This document shows, piece by piece, positions 52,928 through 61,206 of a stretch of 64,000 nt of DNA. The position numbers and the translations under genes were made by a program. The stretch comes from Peterkaempfera sp044755465. GTDB taxonomy: Bacteria > Actinomycetota > Actinomycetes > Streptomycetales > Streptomycetaceae. The stretch lies in NCBI RefSeq assembly GCF_044755465.1, contig NZ_JBIVRB010000020.1:1-64000 (forward strand). The letters are read 5' to 3'. Each line of letters begins with the position of its first letter. Within the stretch, counting starts at the first letter, position 1. The notes beneath the pieces are model-generated. The model made no database searches, was not told the DNA's origin, and saw only the letters and a program-made list of their open reading frames with translations.

Positions 52928-54532
52928 TCAGGGCTGCGGTGGCTCCTCGGCCGCGGGCAGGGTGAAGGTGGCGCGGGTCCCGGGGGAGTGGCCGGTGTCG
53001 ATGCCGATGGTGCCGCCGTGGAACTCCACGACCTTGCGGCACATGGCCAGGCCGATGCCGTTGCCCGGGTAGGCGTCCTTGGTGTGCAGGCGCTGGAAGA
53101 TGACGAAGACCTTCTCGGCGTACTGCGGGTCGATGCCGATGCCGTTGTCGGTCACCGCGAACCGCCACGACCCGCCGTCCCGGACGGCCTCGATGCGGAT
53201 GCGCAGCGGCCGCTCCGGGCTGCGGAACTTCACCGCGTTGGACAGCAGGTTCTGCCAGAGCATGCCCAGTTGGGTGCCGTCCCCGGCGACGGTGGGGAGC
53301 GGGTCATGGGTGACCTCGGCGCCCGCCTCCTCGATGGCCACGCTGAGCGCGTCCAGGGTGGCGGTCAGGGTCTCCTCCAGGTCGACGGTGGTGTGCTGGT
53401 TGTGGACCCGGCCGACCCGGGAGAAGGCGAGCAGGTCGTGGATCAGCGTCTGCATGCGGTTGGCGCCGTCCACCGCGAAGGCGATGTACTGGTCGGCGCG
53501 CTGGTCGAGCTGCCCGGCGTAGCGGCGCTGGAGCAGCTGGCAGAAGCTGGCGACCTTGCGCAGCGGCTCCTGGAGGTCGTGCGAGGCCACATAGGCGAAC
53601 TGCTCCAGCTCCGCGTTGGAGCGGCGCAGGTCGGCGGCCTGCTCATCCAGCTGGTGCCGGGCGTGCTCGGTGAAGGCCAGCTCATCGGCCAGCCGCTGCC
53701 GCATCGCCTCCACGTCCTCGGCGAGCCGGCGCAGGTCGGCGGGGCCGGTGCCGGCGATGGCGTGCCCGAACTGGCCGGCCGCCACCAGACGGGCGTCGGT
53801 GGAGAGCCGCTCCAGCGGGGTGGTGACACCCCGGCGCAGCCCTTCGAAGACCAGGACCGCGAGCAGCAGGATGACCCCGGCGATGGCGGAGAAGATCCAG
53901 TTGCGCAGCGTCAGTGAGTGGTCGAGGTCGGCCCTGGCTCGGGCCCGCGATTCCTGGAGGTGCTGCTGCTGGCCGCCGGTGGCCTGGCGCAGCGCGTCGA
54001 AGGCGGCCCGGCCTTCGTCGGCGCGCTCGGTGGCCAGCGGGATCGGGCCGCCGCCGGGTGCGGCGGCGATCGGCTCGGCGATCCTGGTCTGCCAGGCCCT
54101 GGCCCGGGACAGCACCAGCTCCAGATCGGCGCGCGCCGCCGGAGCGGAGCCGACCAGTGGCCGCAGCCGGTCGACGGCGGCCGTCTCGTCGAGGAGGCCC
54201 TGGGTGTAGGGCTGGAGGAAGTCCCGCTGTCCGGTCAGGCCGTAGCCCCGGATGCCGGTCTCCTGGTCGACCAGCGCGGCCTCCAGGCGCACCGCCGAGG
54301 TGAGCGCCGGCGAGCCGACGTCCACCAGCTGGTTGGTGGCCGACGCGGTCCGCGACAGCGTCCAGATCCCGAGTCCGCTGAGCAGCGCCAGCACGGCCAG
54401 CGAGGCGCTGACCCCGGTCTGGAGCCACCGCCTGGTCGTCCAGCCGGACCAGCGGTGCATGCCGCCGGACGCGTCTTCGACCCGTACGCCCCCAGCGGTC
54501 TCGCGCGGTGCCGGGGCGGTCTCGATCGCCAC
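52928..54532 (-). CDS. CHASE3-domain sensor histidine kinase
   Basis: This 534-residue membrane sensor has helix 1 at about 35-55 (VSASLAVLALLSGLGIWTLS) and a CHASE3 extracellular domain to about 205, with DQETGIRGYGLTGQRDFLQP typical of CHASE3. Helix 2 is at about 207-230 (IFSAIAGVILLLAVLVFEGL), then a HAMP, a short coiled coil and the kinase core. The phospho-His is in YVASHDLQEPLRK (about 314); N, G1 and G2 boxes are NLLSNAVKFRS, VTDNGIGID and GNGIGLAMC. The phytochrome-like HDLQEPLR type usually partners with single-domain regulators such as the one at 55033. The GTG at 54532 follows GGAGAGGCAG. Confidence 0.92.
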   Translation of the reverse strand: MAIETAPAPRETAGGVRVEDASGGMHRWSGWTTRRWLQTGVSASLAVLALLSGLGIWTLSRTASATNQLVDVGSPALTSAVRLEAALVDQETGIRGYGLTGQRDFLQPYTQGLLDETAAVDRLRPLVGSAPAARADLELVLSRARAWQTRIAEPIAAAPGGGPIPLATERADEGRAAFDALRQATGGQQQHLQESRARARADLDHSLTLRNWIFSAIAGVILLLAVLVFEGLRRGVTTPLERLSTDARLVAAGQFGHAIAGTGPADLRRLAEDVEAMRQRLADELAFTEHARHQLDEQAADLRRSNAELEQFAYVASHDLQEPLRKVASFCQLLQRRYAGQLDQRADQYIAFAVDGANRMQTLIHDLLAFSRVGRVHNQHTTVDLEETLTATLDALSVAIEEAGAEVTHDPLPTVAGDGTQLGMLWQNLLSNAVKFRSPERPLRIRIEAVRDGGSWRFAVTDNGIGIDPQYAEKVFVIFQRLHTKDAYPGNGIGLAMCRKVVEFHGGTIGIDTGHSPGTRATFTLPAAEEPPQP

Positions 54533-54675
54533 GTCTCTGCCTCTCCGTGCCCGCCCCACCGGGGAGCGGGAGCAACCCGTCCGGCCGACCCGCGTCGGCG
54601 CGGCAAGAGCCTCACAGTACAGCCCGGCCGACAACACTGGTTGTCTCACCTCCGGGTGGGCCATAGGGTGGGCCC

Positions 54676-55029
54676 ATGCCCGGCACGCACTTCTCCCTCT
54701 CGCTGAGCGAAGTCGAGATCGCCGCGCTCCTGGAGCGGGCGGTTGACGACCTCACCCGACGCGCGGCCGACCGCGCCTGCCAGCCGCTCGACGGCCATGA
54801 CGGCGGCCCGACCGAGGCCCTGGCACACCTCCATATGCTGGTGCACCTCCAGCAGGCGGTGGAGCGCCTCGCCGACCGGGCGGCCGAGCAGGCCGCCGAG
54901 GCCGGCGCCGGATACCCCCAACTGGGGCGGGCCTGCAACATCAGCCGCCAGGGCGCCCGGCGCCGCTGGCCCGGGTTGGTCACCGCACAACCCAGCCGCC
55001 CTACGACGCACACCGACCGGAGCCGATAG
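54676..55029 (+). CDS. Small protein with C-terminal helix-turn-helix (117 aa)
   Basis: This 117-residue protein is helical at the N-terminus (SLSEVEIAALLERAVDDLTR, then HMLVHLQQAVERLADRAAEQ) and ends with YPQLGRACNISRQGARRRWP, a compact HTH of a kind common in Streptomyces small regulators. The function is unknown; DNA binding is likely. It is divergent from the kinase gene (143 bases) and 3 bases ahead of the response regulator, so these three probably form one signalling unit. The ATG at 54676 has only a weak binding site. Confidence 0.8.
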   Translation: MPGTHFSLSLSEVEIAALLERAVDDLTRRAADRACQPLDGHDGGPTEALAHLHMLVHLQQAVERLADRAAEQAAEAGAGYPQLGRACNISRQGARRRWPGLVTAQPSRPTTHTDRSR

Positions 55030-55032
55030 ATC

Positions 55033-55467
55033 ATGATGGCAGCCCCCACCCGCCCCTATGACGTCCTGCTGGTCGAGGACGACCCGGCCGATGCCATGCT
55101 CATCGAGGACGCCCTGCTGGAGCGCGGCGCGGCTCGCAGCCTGACCCAGGTGCAGGACGGTGTCGCCGCGCTGGACTACCTCCGCGACCCGGCCACCTCC
55201 CGGCCCGACCTGATCGTGCTGGACCTCAACATGCCCCGCATGAACGGCCGCGAGTTCCTCTCGGTGCTGAAGGTGGACGAGCGGCTGCGGGCCATCCCGG
55301 TGGTCGTGCTCACCACCTCCTCCGCCCCGGACGACGTCTCCGGCGCCTACCAGCGCCACGCCAACGCGTACGTCACCAAGCCGGTGAACCTCGACGACTT
55401 CATCCGGGCCGTCCACAGCATCGACGCGTTCTACCTCGACACCGCCGCCAAGCTGCCCCGCGACTGA
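55033..55467 (+). CDS. Single-domain response regulator (Rcp1-like)
   Basis: This 144-residue receiver domain has no output domain. The acidic pocket is VEDDPADAMLIEDALL, the phosphoacceptor Asp is in VLDLNMPRMNGREFL (about residue 62), the Thr is in VVLTTSS and the Lys in YVTKPVNLDDF. It matches regulators that work with phytochrome-like and CHASE3 kinases. It probably accepts phosphate from the adjacent kinase and acts by binding a partner. The ATG at 55033 is 3 bases after the HTH gene; a second ATG follows at once. Confidence 0.93.
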   Translation: MMAAPTRPYDVLLVEDDPADAMLIEDALLERGAARSLTQVQDGVAALDYLRDPATSRPDLIVLDLNMPRMNGREFLSVLKVDERLRAIPVVVLTTSSAPDDVSGAYQRHANAYVTKPVNLDDFIRAVHSIDAFYLDTAAKLPRD

Positions 55468-55525
55468 ACAGGCCCACCCGGACGACCAGGTGCGCGGGGC
55501 CCCGCCCCGCGCACCTGGCGTACCG

Positions 55526-57205
55526 TCACCGCACGTCGACGAAGTCGAGCGCCGAGCGGGCCGCGAAATGGCCGGCGTCCCCCGCGAAGGAGACCGCCCA
55601 GGTGCCGTCCTTCGTGGCCTTGACCTTGACGCTGAAGCGGCCCTTGCGGTCCGTGACGGCCTTGGCCACGGTCCGCCAGGCGGTGGAGCCCTGGGCCCGG
55701 AAGACCACCGCCACCCGCTGCTTGCCGTAAGCCCGCCAGGCCGTGGTGCCCTGTTGGAGCACGCCCTTCACGGTGACCTTCTTCCCCTTGGCCACCGGCT
55801 GCGGGGAGATCTTCACGCTGACCACGCGGGCGTTGGTGCGGGCGAGTCTGACGCCGCCCGAGGCCCGGTCCTGGAAAGCGGCGCCGGCGCGGTGGTGGAC
55901 GCGGTACCAGCCGGAGAGGTGGGTGGTCGTGGCGGAGACCTTGAAGGAACCGGTGGCGCCCACCGAGGCGGTGGCCAGGCGCTTCCAGCCGGTCTTCCCC
56001 GTGGCCGAGTACTCCAGGTCGACGCTCTGGCCGGTCACCCTGGGCGAGCCGGCCACCGTCGCGGCGAGCTTGCCGGTGGCGGTGACCCTGTGGTCGGCGC
56101 CCAGCACGGCGTGGAATCCGGTGACCGCGACCGGCAGCTGGACCTGGAGCGGGACCGACGCCCACGCGTTGCTCAGATAGGGCTGCTCGGCGGCGGTGCT
56201 GACACTGAAGTTGCCGGGCCGCCGGACGGTGAACCGGGCGCTGAACGAGCCGTCCGCGCCGGTGACGGCGGTGGCCTTCGCGGCCGGGAGGTCACCACCG
56301 TCGTCGTAGGTCAGCGTCACCGTGCGGCCCGCCAGCGGGTGCCGGGTGCCGGGGGCGGCGTTCTCCTGCCAGTCGGCGACCCCGGAGACGGTCACCGTCG
56401 CGCCGGAGAGCACCCGGGTGGCGGACGTCTTGGCGGTGAGTGCCACGGTGCCGTCGACCAGGCCGACCGACAGGTTGCAGGCGGCGGTGCCGACGACCTG
56501 CGCCGCCGGGTCGGACCCGTCGTGCGCGGTGATCCGGAAGGTGGCTCCGCCGGCCACGGTCAGGCTCTGGCGGAAGGAGCCGTCGTCGGAGATCGGCACC
56601 TCGACGGTCGCGGTGTCGGCGCTGTTCTGCTGCGTCCGCGCCACCGTCACCGTGCCCACGAAGGGCTGGAGTTGCCCGTCGCGGGGGTCCCGGCCCAGGA
56701 CCGTGCCCGAGACGGTCACCGCCTTGTGGTCGGCGTCGACCGTGGCCCGGTCGGTGCGGGCCACCGTGACCACCGGCTGGACGGTGTAGTCCAGAACCCC
56801 GGTCGCGGAGACCGCGGTCCCCGGGTGGCTCGGGAAGGGCAGCGCGGCGTAGACCTCGTATCTGCCCAGGGCGTCGAGCTGGACCGGCTCGCTGGTGTAC
56901 CAGGTCTCGGCGTCCTCACCGGGAACCCACGTCACGGGCACGACGAGGTACGGCAGCGCTGTGTTGTACGGCCTGATCCGCAGCACGTCCGGCGGAAGCA
57001 GTGTCGTCGGCGCGTGCAGCATCACCACGCCCCGGGCCCCCGGCCGACTGCCGAAGGCGTCCTTCGGGGATATGGAGTCGCCGGTCGCGGTGCAGCTGGG
57101 CGCCACCGCTGCTCCGCTCGTGGCGGCCGGCGTGGCCAGGGCGCTCGTCGGCACCGCAGCCGTAAGGAGGGCCGCCAGCAGAACGGCCGTCAGAGAGCGT
57201 TTCAC
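55526..57205 (-). CDS. Secreted protein with Ig-like repeats
   Basis: This 559-residue exported protein has a signal peptide (MKRSLTAVLLAALLTAAVPT, cleavage near ALA). The rest is beta-rich with several Ig-like units carrying VTVSGTVLGRDPRDGQLQP, VTVSGVADWQ, VTATGKLAAT and VTVKGVLQQG openings, and SFKVSATTTHLSGWYRVHH in between. Similar chains of Ig-like domains occur in actinomycete surface proteins; no catalytic motif is seen. The GTG start at 57205 opens the signal peptide. It converges on the response-regulator gene. Confidence 0.8.
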   Translation of the reverse strand: MKRSLTAVLLAALLTAAVPTSALATPAATSGAAVAPSCTATGDSISPKDAFGSRPGARGVVMLHAPTTLLPPDVLRIRPYNTALPYLVVPVTWVPGEDAETWYTSEPVQLDALGRYEVYAALPFPSHPGTAVSATGVLDYTVQPVVTVARTDRATVDADHKAVTVSGTVLGRDPRDGQLQPFVGTVTVARTQQNSADTATVEVPISDDGSFRQSLTVAGGATFRITAHDGSDPAAQVVGTAACNLSVGLVDGTVALTAKTSATRVLSGATVTVSGVADWQENAAPGTRHPLAGRTVTLTYDDGGDLPAAKATAVTGADGSFSARFTVRRPGNFSVSTAAEQPYLSNAWASVPLQVQLPVAVTGFHAVLGADHRVTATGKLAATVAGSPRVTGQSVDLEYSATGKTGWKRLATASVGATGSFKVSATTTHLSGWYRVHHRAGAAFQDRASGGVRLARTNARVVSVKISPQPVAKGKKVTVKGVLQQGTTAWRAYGKQRVAVVFRAQGSTAWRTVAKAVTDRKGRFSVKVKATKDGTWAVSFAGDAGHFAARSALDFVDVR

Positions 57206-57516
57206 ACAGGACCCCCGTCATGGGTGGGAAGGCGGATCACACGGAACCTCATGTCCCGGACCGACCATAGTGGCCGGGACTGACAGCCGGTCCGGAACGG
57301 CAGTGTTCACCGGCTCCACGGCCCGGCACCTCTCGGCGGCGCGGCCCGGCCCGGTCGCCGGCCGGGCGGTGACCGGACGGTGGCCGGGCGGGGGACGGCC
57401 CGTGCCGCCGCAGGTCTGGTGGAGACGCCGCCGCTGCTCTAGGGTGCCGTGCTGCTGCCTCTGAGCGCGTCGCTCGCGGGACATACCTGAGAAACCCCTA
57501 CCCGAGTGGAGAAGCC
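57206..57516. other. Divergent intergenic region
   Basis: These 311 bases lie between two secreted-protein genes read in opposite directions. Both promoters should be here. No gene, clear hairpin or repeat was found. Confidence 0.6.
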
Positions 57517-58374
57517 ATGGGGCACCCCACCGCGAAGACCCGCAGACGGTCCACCCTGTTAGGCGCCGTGGCCCTGGCCGCCGTCACAGCGGTGGCCACC
57601 ACGGGCGGCGCCGCGCCGGTGCGCGGCGGCCACGGCGGTCAGCCGAAGGGGAGCTGCGCCGACCGCTCCCACTCCCGGCTGCTGTTCTGCGAGGACTTCG
57701 AACACCTGCCGCGCGGCGGCGCCACCAGCCTCCACTGGGGCGTGGAGACCAAGCACGCGACGCTCAAGGTCGAGCGCGACCAGGGGCGCGGCCGCGACCA
57801 CCGCCCGGGGCAGGTGCTGCACCTGCACACCCAGGGCAACGGCTACGCCTTCCTGGACGTCAATGACTTCGCCGCCCCCGGCAACAGCTTCTACGGCCGG
57901 ATGCGGGTGCGGGTCGACGCCTTCCCCACCGCCCCGGACTGGGCGCACTTCACCCTGGTCGAGGCCACCGGCAGCGGCGACGGCAGCGTGGTCCGGCCGA
58001 TCGGCGGCCAGTACGTGCCGACCGTCGGACGTGGCACGGCGCTCTGGGGCGTCGGCTCCGACGGCGGTCCGACCGGCGACTGGACCAACTGGCGGGAGTC
58101 CGCCCCGGCCAAGGCCGCGAAGTGGTCCTGCATGGAGTGGCAGCTGGACGCCACCCGCAACCGGGTCTCGGTGTGGATCGACGGGAAGCCCAAGCCCGAC
58201 CTCACCGTGAGCACCACCCAGCACGGCGGCAACCCCGTGGACTTCGTCCTTCCCAAGATCGACAACGTCCGCATCGGCTGGCAGCTCTACCAGGGGAACC
58301 CGGCCCCGTCCTCCTATGACGTACGCCTGGACGACCTGGCCCTGGGCACCAAGCGCATCGGCTGCGGAAACTGA
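57517..58374 (+). CDS. Secreted Cip1-like protein with a TTA codon in the signal peptide
   Basis: This 285-residue exported protein has a signal peptide (RRRSTLLGAVALAAVTAVAT); codon 15 is TTA (57559-57561), so synthesis may need the bldA tRNA. The mature part is a beta-jelly-roll: LFCEDFEHLPRGG, FYGRMRVRVDAFPTAPDWAH, then RPIGGQYVP, CMEWQLDATRNRVSVWIDG and a closing KIDNVRIGWQLYQ. It resembles Cip1, a fungal cellulose-induced protein with lyase-like fold that has actinomycete relatives; that match is from memory. The ATG at 57517 follows GTGGAGAAG. A terminator hairpin follows at 58427. Confidence 0.75.
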   Translation: MGHPTAKTRRRSTLLGAVALAAVTAVATTGGAAPVRGGHGGQPKGSCADRSHSRLLFCEDFEHLPRGGATSLHWGVETKHATLKVERDQGRGRDHRPGQVLHLHTQGNGYAFLDVNDFAAPGNSFYGRMRVRVDAFPTAPDWAHFTLVEATGSGDGSVVRPIGGQYVPTVGRGTALWGVGSDGGPTGDWTNWRESAPAKAAKWSCMEWQLDATRNRVSVWIDGKPKPDLTVSTTQHGGNPVDFVLPKIDNVRIGWQLYQGNPAPSSYDVRLDDLALGTKRIGCGN

Positions 58375-58412
58375 CGTCCGGACACTGACGTCCGGACACT
58401 GACGTCCGGACA
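58371..58412. repeat. Three 14-bp tandem repeats overlapping the stop codon
   Basis: CTGACGTCCGGACA is repeated head to tail from the end of the Cip1-like gene onward; the gene's TGA lies inside the first copy. Each unit contains the palindrome-like GTCCGGAC. Confidence 0.85.
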
Positions 58413-58426
58413 CCACGGATGACTCC

Positions 58427-58458
58427 CGCCCCCACCCGGCCACCACCGGGCGGGGGCG
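58427..58458 (+). terminator. Hairpin terminator after the Cip1-like gene
   Basis: CGCCCCCACCCGG pairs with CCGGGCGGGGGCG with one mismatch and a six-base loop, followed by TTCCGTT. It separates the secreted-protein gene from the flavoenzyme gene. Confidence 0.75.
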
Positions 58459-58506
58459 GTTCCGTTCGGATAGGGTCACCTCGCAACACGGCGTGGAGGG
58501 GACCGC

Positions 58507-59976
58507 ATGGCGCGGGTTGCGGTGGTCGGCGGCGGGATCGGCGGCCTGGCCGCCGCGCTGTTCCTGGGGCGCAGGGGCCACACGGTGACGGTGTGGGAGC
58601 GCGACGGCCGCCGCCCGGGTACCGACCTCGACCAGGACTTCTTCGCCTGGCGCCGCCCGGGGGTGCCGCAGGCGATCCAGCCGCACGGCCTGCTCGCCCC
58701 GGTCCGCCGGATACTGCGCGCCGAGGCCCCGGACGTGTACGAGGCGATGCTGCGGCTGGGGGCCCGCGAACGTCACGAGTTCGAGTGGTTCGCCGAGCGG
58801 CCGCCGGCCCGCCCGGGGGACGAGGACCTGGTGACCGTACAGACGCGGCGCATCGTCCTGGAGGCCGCGCTGCATGACGCCGTACGGCGCGAGCCGAGCG
58901 TCGAGGTGCTGCTCGGGGAGGCGGTCACCGGACTGCTGGTCGACCAGCACGGGAACATTCCGCAGGTCACCGGGGTACGGTCGGCAGCCGGGGCGCACCC
59001 GGCCGACCTGGTGCTCGACGCGGGCGGCCGCCGCTCCCCGGTCACCGGCTGGCTGGCCGAGGCGGGCTGCCGCAGCGCGGTGGTGGAGAACCACCACATC
59101 GGGATCGCGTACTTCTGCCGCTGGTACCGGCTGCGCGCCGACGGGCCGCGGCCCCCCGGGCGGGTCAGGACCGGCTCGATGTCGGCCTTCGCCGTCGGCG
59201 GGGTGTTCCCGTCGGACAACGGCACCTTCGCGGTGGCCCTGACCGTCTCCACCACCGACCCGACCCGGGGCGCCCTGCGCGACCCGGCGGTGTTCGAGGC
59301 GGCCGCCCGTTGCTTCCCCGCTGCCGCCGCCTGGTTGGCACTGGACCATGGGCCGATCTCGGACGTGCATGCGATGGCCGGTCTGGACAACCGCTGGACC
59401 GCCCTGGTGGATGACACGGGCCCGGTGGTCAACGGGCTCGTCGGCGTCGGGGACTCCGTCACGCACACCAACCCCACCCTCGGCCAGGGCACCGCCCTGG
59501 CCCTCCAGGCCGGGCAGTGGGTGGCCCATCACCTCGACGCCGCCCCGGCCGACCCGGCGGCCGTCACCGAGGACCACCACCGGTGGTCCCTGCGGGCACT
59601 GCGCCCCTGGTTCGATGCCCAAGTCGCGGTCGACCGGGCCAATGCGACCCGGCTCTCGGCGGGGGAACCGCCGGGGCCACCCGCTGCCATCGCCCGGGAG
59701 CGGGCCGCCCTGGCCGCGTGCGCGTTCGACGATCCGGTGGTGATGCGGGCCCGAGCACTGGTCCGCCACCTGGTCCTCCCCGCGGAGCAGGCGTACGGCA
59801 CCGAGGAGGTACGCACCCGGGTGGCGCGCCGGCTGGGCGACCACCCGGACTTCACGCCCACGTTCGACGGCCCCGACCGTGGGGAGTGGGAGGCGGTCAC
59901 CGACCGGGGCGGGCCCCCTTCACCAGCTCATCTCAGCTGGGAACATCCGGCAGCAGAAGATCCTGCCCTAGAGTGA
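58507..59976 (+). CDS. FAD-dependent monooxygenase (PHBH-like)
   Basis: This 489-residue flavoprotein has the FAD fold VAVVGGGIGGLAAALFLGRR at the very start and GVGDSVTHTNPTLGQGTALA, the second FAD-contact motif of aromatic hydroxylases and related halogenases, near residue 316. No halogenase WxWxIP motif is seen. There is no signal or membrane segment. The ATG at 58507 has a GGAGGGGACC site. A MarR gene starts 4 bases after its stop and a flavin reductase follows, suggesting a small oxidative unit, though a TAGAGT just before the MarR gene may be a separate promoter. The substrate is unknown. Confidence 0.85.
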   Translation: MARVAVVGGGIGGLAAALFLGRRGHTVTVWERDGRRPGTDLDQDFFAWRRPGVPQAIQPHGLLAPVRRILRAEAPDVYEAMLRLGARERHEFEWFAERPPARPGDEDLVTVQTRRIVLEAALHDAVRREPSVEVLLGEAVTGLLVDQHGNIPQVTGVRSAAGAHPADLVLDAGGRRSPVTGWLAEAGCRSAVVENHHIGIAYFCRWYRLRADGPRPPGRVRTGSMSAFAVGGVFPSDNGTFAVALTVSTTDPTRGALRDPAVFEAAARCFPAAAAWLALDHGPISDVHAMAGLDNRWTALVDDTGPVVNGLVGVGDSVTHTNPTLGQGTALALQAGQWVAHHLDAAPADPAAVTEDHHRWSLRALRPWFDAQVAVDRANATRLSAGEPPGPPAAIARERAALAACAFDDPVVMRARALVRHLVLPAEQAYGTEEVRTRVARRLGDHPDFTPTFDGPDRGEWEAVTDRGGPPSPAHLSWEHPAAEDPALE

Positions 59977-59980
59977 ACGG

Positions 59981-60520
59981 ATGGACGACCCGTCACCCGC
60001 CCGGCCCACCGATCTGACCTGGCTGCTCATCCGGGCCGCGCAGCACCTGCGCGCCGAGCTCGACTCGGTCGCCCGCGCGCACGGCCTCGCCGGGCTGCGC
60101 GACTGGGTCGTGCTGGCCGCCCTCGACGCGCACCGGGGGCGTACGCAACTCCAACTCGGCGGTGAGCTCGGCGTGGACAAGACCACGCTGACCCTGGTGC
60201 TGGACCGGCTCGAACGCGACGGCCTGGCCGTCCGCCGCAACGACCCCGCCGACCGGCGCGCGCGCATCCCCGAGATCACCGACGACGGCCGCGCCCTGCA
60301 AGGCCGGATCGCCCTGGCCCGCGACCGGGCCGAGGCCGCGCTGCTCAGCTGCTGCACCGACCAGGAGCAGCAGCAGCTGCGCTCGCTGCTCACCCGCCTG
60401 GCCGGTCCGACCGGCGCCGGCGGCCCGGTGTGCACCGCAGCCGCCGCCTGCACCGAGGCTCCCGCCCGCACCGAAGACCGGGCGACCCCCACCAACCGCG
60501 ACAGAGGAGAAACAGCGTGA
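59981..60520 (+). CDS. MarR-family transcriptional regulator
   Basis: This 179-residue winged-helix regulator has its recognition region in LQLGGELGVDKTTLTLVLDR and the wing in RRNDPADRRARIPEITDDGR, the MarR signature. About 35 extra Ala/Thr-rich residues with several Cys follow the usual C-terminus (CCTDQEQ, CTAAAACTEA), which might sense oxidants; that is speculative. It overlaps the flavin reductase start (GTGA at 60517-60520), so it likely controls that gene and perhaps itself. Confidence 0.92.
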   Translation: MDDPSPARPTDLTWLLIRAAQHLRAELDSVARAHGLAGLRDWVVLAALDAHRGRTQLQLGGELGVDKTTLTLVLDRLERDGLAVRRNDPADRRARIPEITDDGRALQGRIALARDRAEAALLSCCTDQEQQQLRSLLTRLAGPTGAGGPVCTAAAACTEAPARTEDRATPTNRDRGETA

Positions 60521-61095
60521 CACTCATCCAGGTCGTCAACGGCTCCACCCGCGAGGGCAGGTTCAGCGAGAAGGTCGCGGCCTGGGTGGTGGAACACCTC
60601 GCCGCGCGCGGTGACTTCGACGTCGAGGTGCTCGACCTGCGCGACCACCCGCTGCCCTTCTTCGACCAGGCGCCCCCGGCCCGCACGCTGCGCAACTACC
60701 CCAACGAGGAGGTGGCCCGGCTGGGGCGCGAGCTGGACCGGGCGGACGGCTATGTCGTGCTCGTCGCGGAGTACAACCACGGCTACACCGCCGTGCTGAA
60801 GAACGCGATGGACCACACCTTCGTGGAGTGGCGGCGCAAGCCCATCACCTTCGTCGGCTGGGGCAATGTGGGTGGCGCCCGCGCGATCGAGCAGTTGCGG
60901 GAGGTGGCGGTGGAGTTCGAGATGGCGCCGCTGCGACACGCCGTCCACATCATGCCCGACCTCATGCGGCCGGCGATGCAGTCCTCGGACCCGTTCGACA
61001 CCGGGGTGTTCGCCCCGCTGGAGCCCAAGCTGAAGCTGCTGGCCGAGGACCTCGCCTGGTGGACCACGGCCCTCACCACGGCCCGCGCCCGGTAG
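60517..61095 (+). CDS. NADPH-dependent FMN reductase
   Basis: This 192-residue flavodoxin-like reductase has the FMN phosphate loop NGSTREGRFSEKVAAWV and the second motif VAEYNHGYTAVLKNAMDHTF, which are standard for the family; GWGNVGGARAIEQLREV follows. It reduces FMN or quinones with NADPH. The GTG at 60517 overlaps the MarR stop and has a GAGGAGAAAC site inside the MarR gene. MarR-linked reductases of this type often answer quinones or electrophiles. It could also feed reduced flavin to the oxygenase upstream. Confidence 0.93.
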   Translation: MTLIQVVNGSTREGRFSEKVAAWVVEHLAARGDFDVEVLDLRDHPLPFFDQAPPARTLRNYPNEEVARLGRELDRADGYVVLVAEYNHGYTAVLKNAMDHTFVEWRRKPITFVGWGNVGGARAIEQLREVAVEFEMAPLRHAVHIMPDLMRPAMQSSDPFDTGVFAPLEPKLKLLAEDLAWWTTALTTARAR

Positions 61096-61206
61096 CCGGG
61101 ACGACGTCCGGCCCGGCCCGCCGCCCGCCGGGCGCGGGTCGGCGGCCCGGGTTAGTCTGCGCACGGCCGGGCAGCAGCCGGTCCGGGGCGGCAGGAGGGA
61201 CGGTCG

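Noticed and set aside
58507..59976. Flavin-dependent halogenase
   Set aside because: The halogenase WxWxIP motif is absent; the protein is better described as a PHBH-like monooxygenase.
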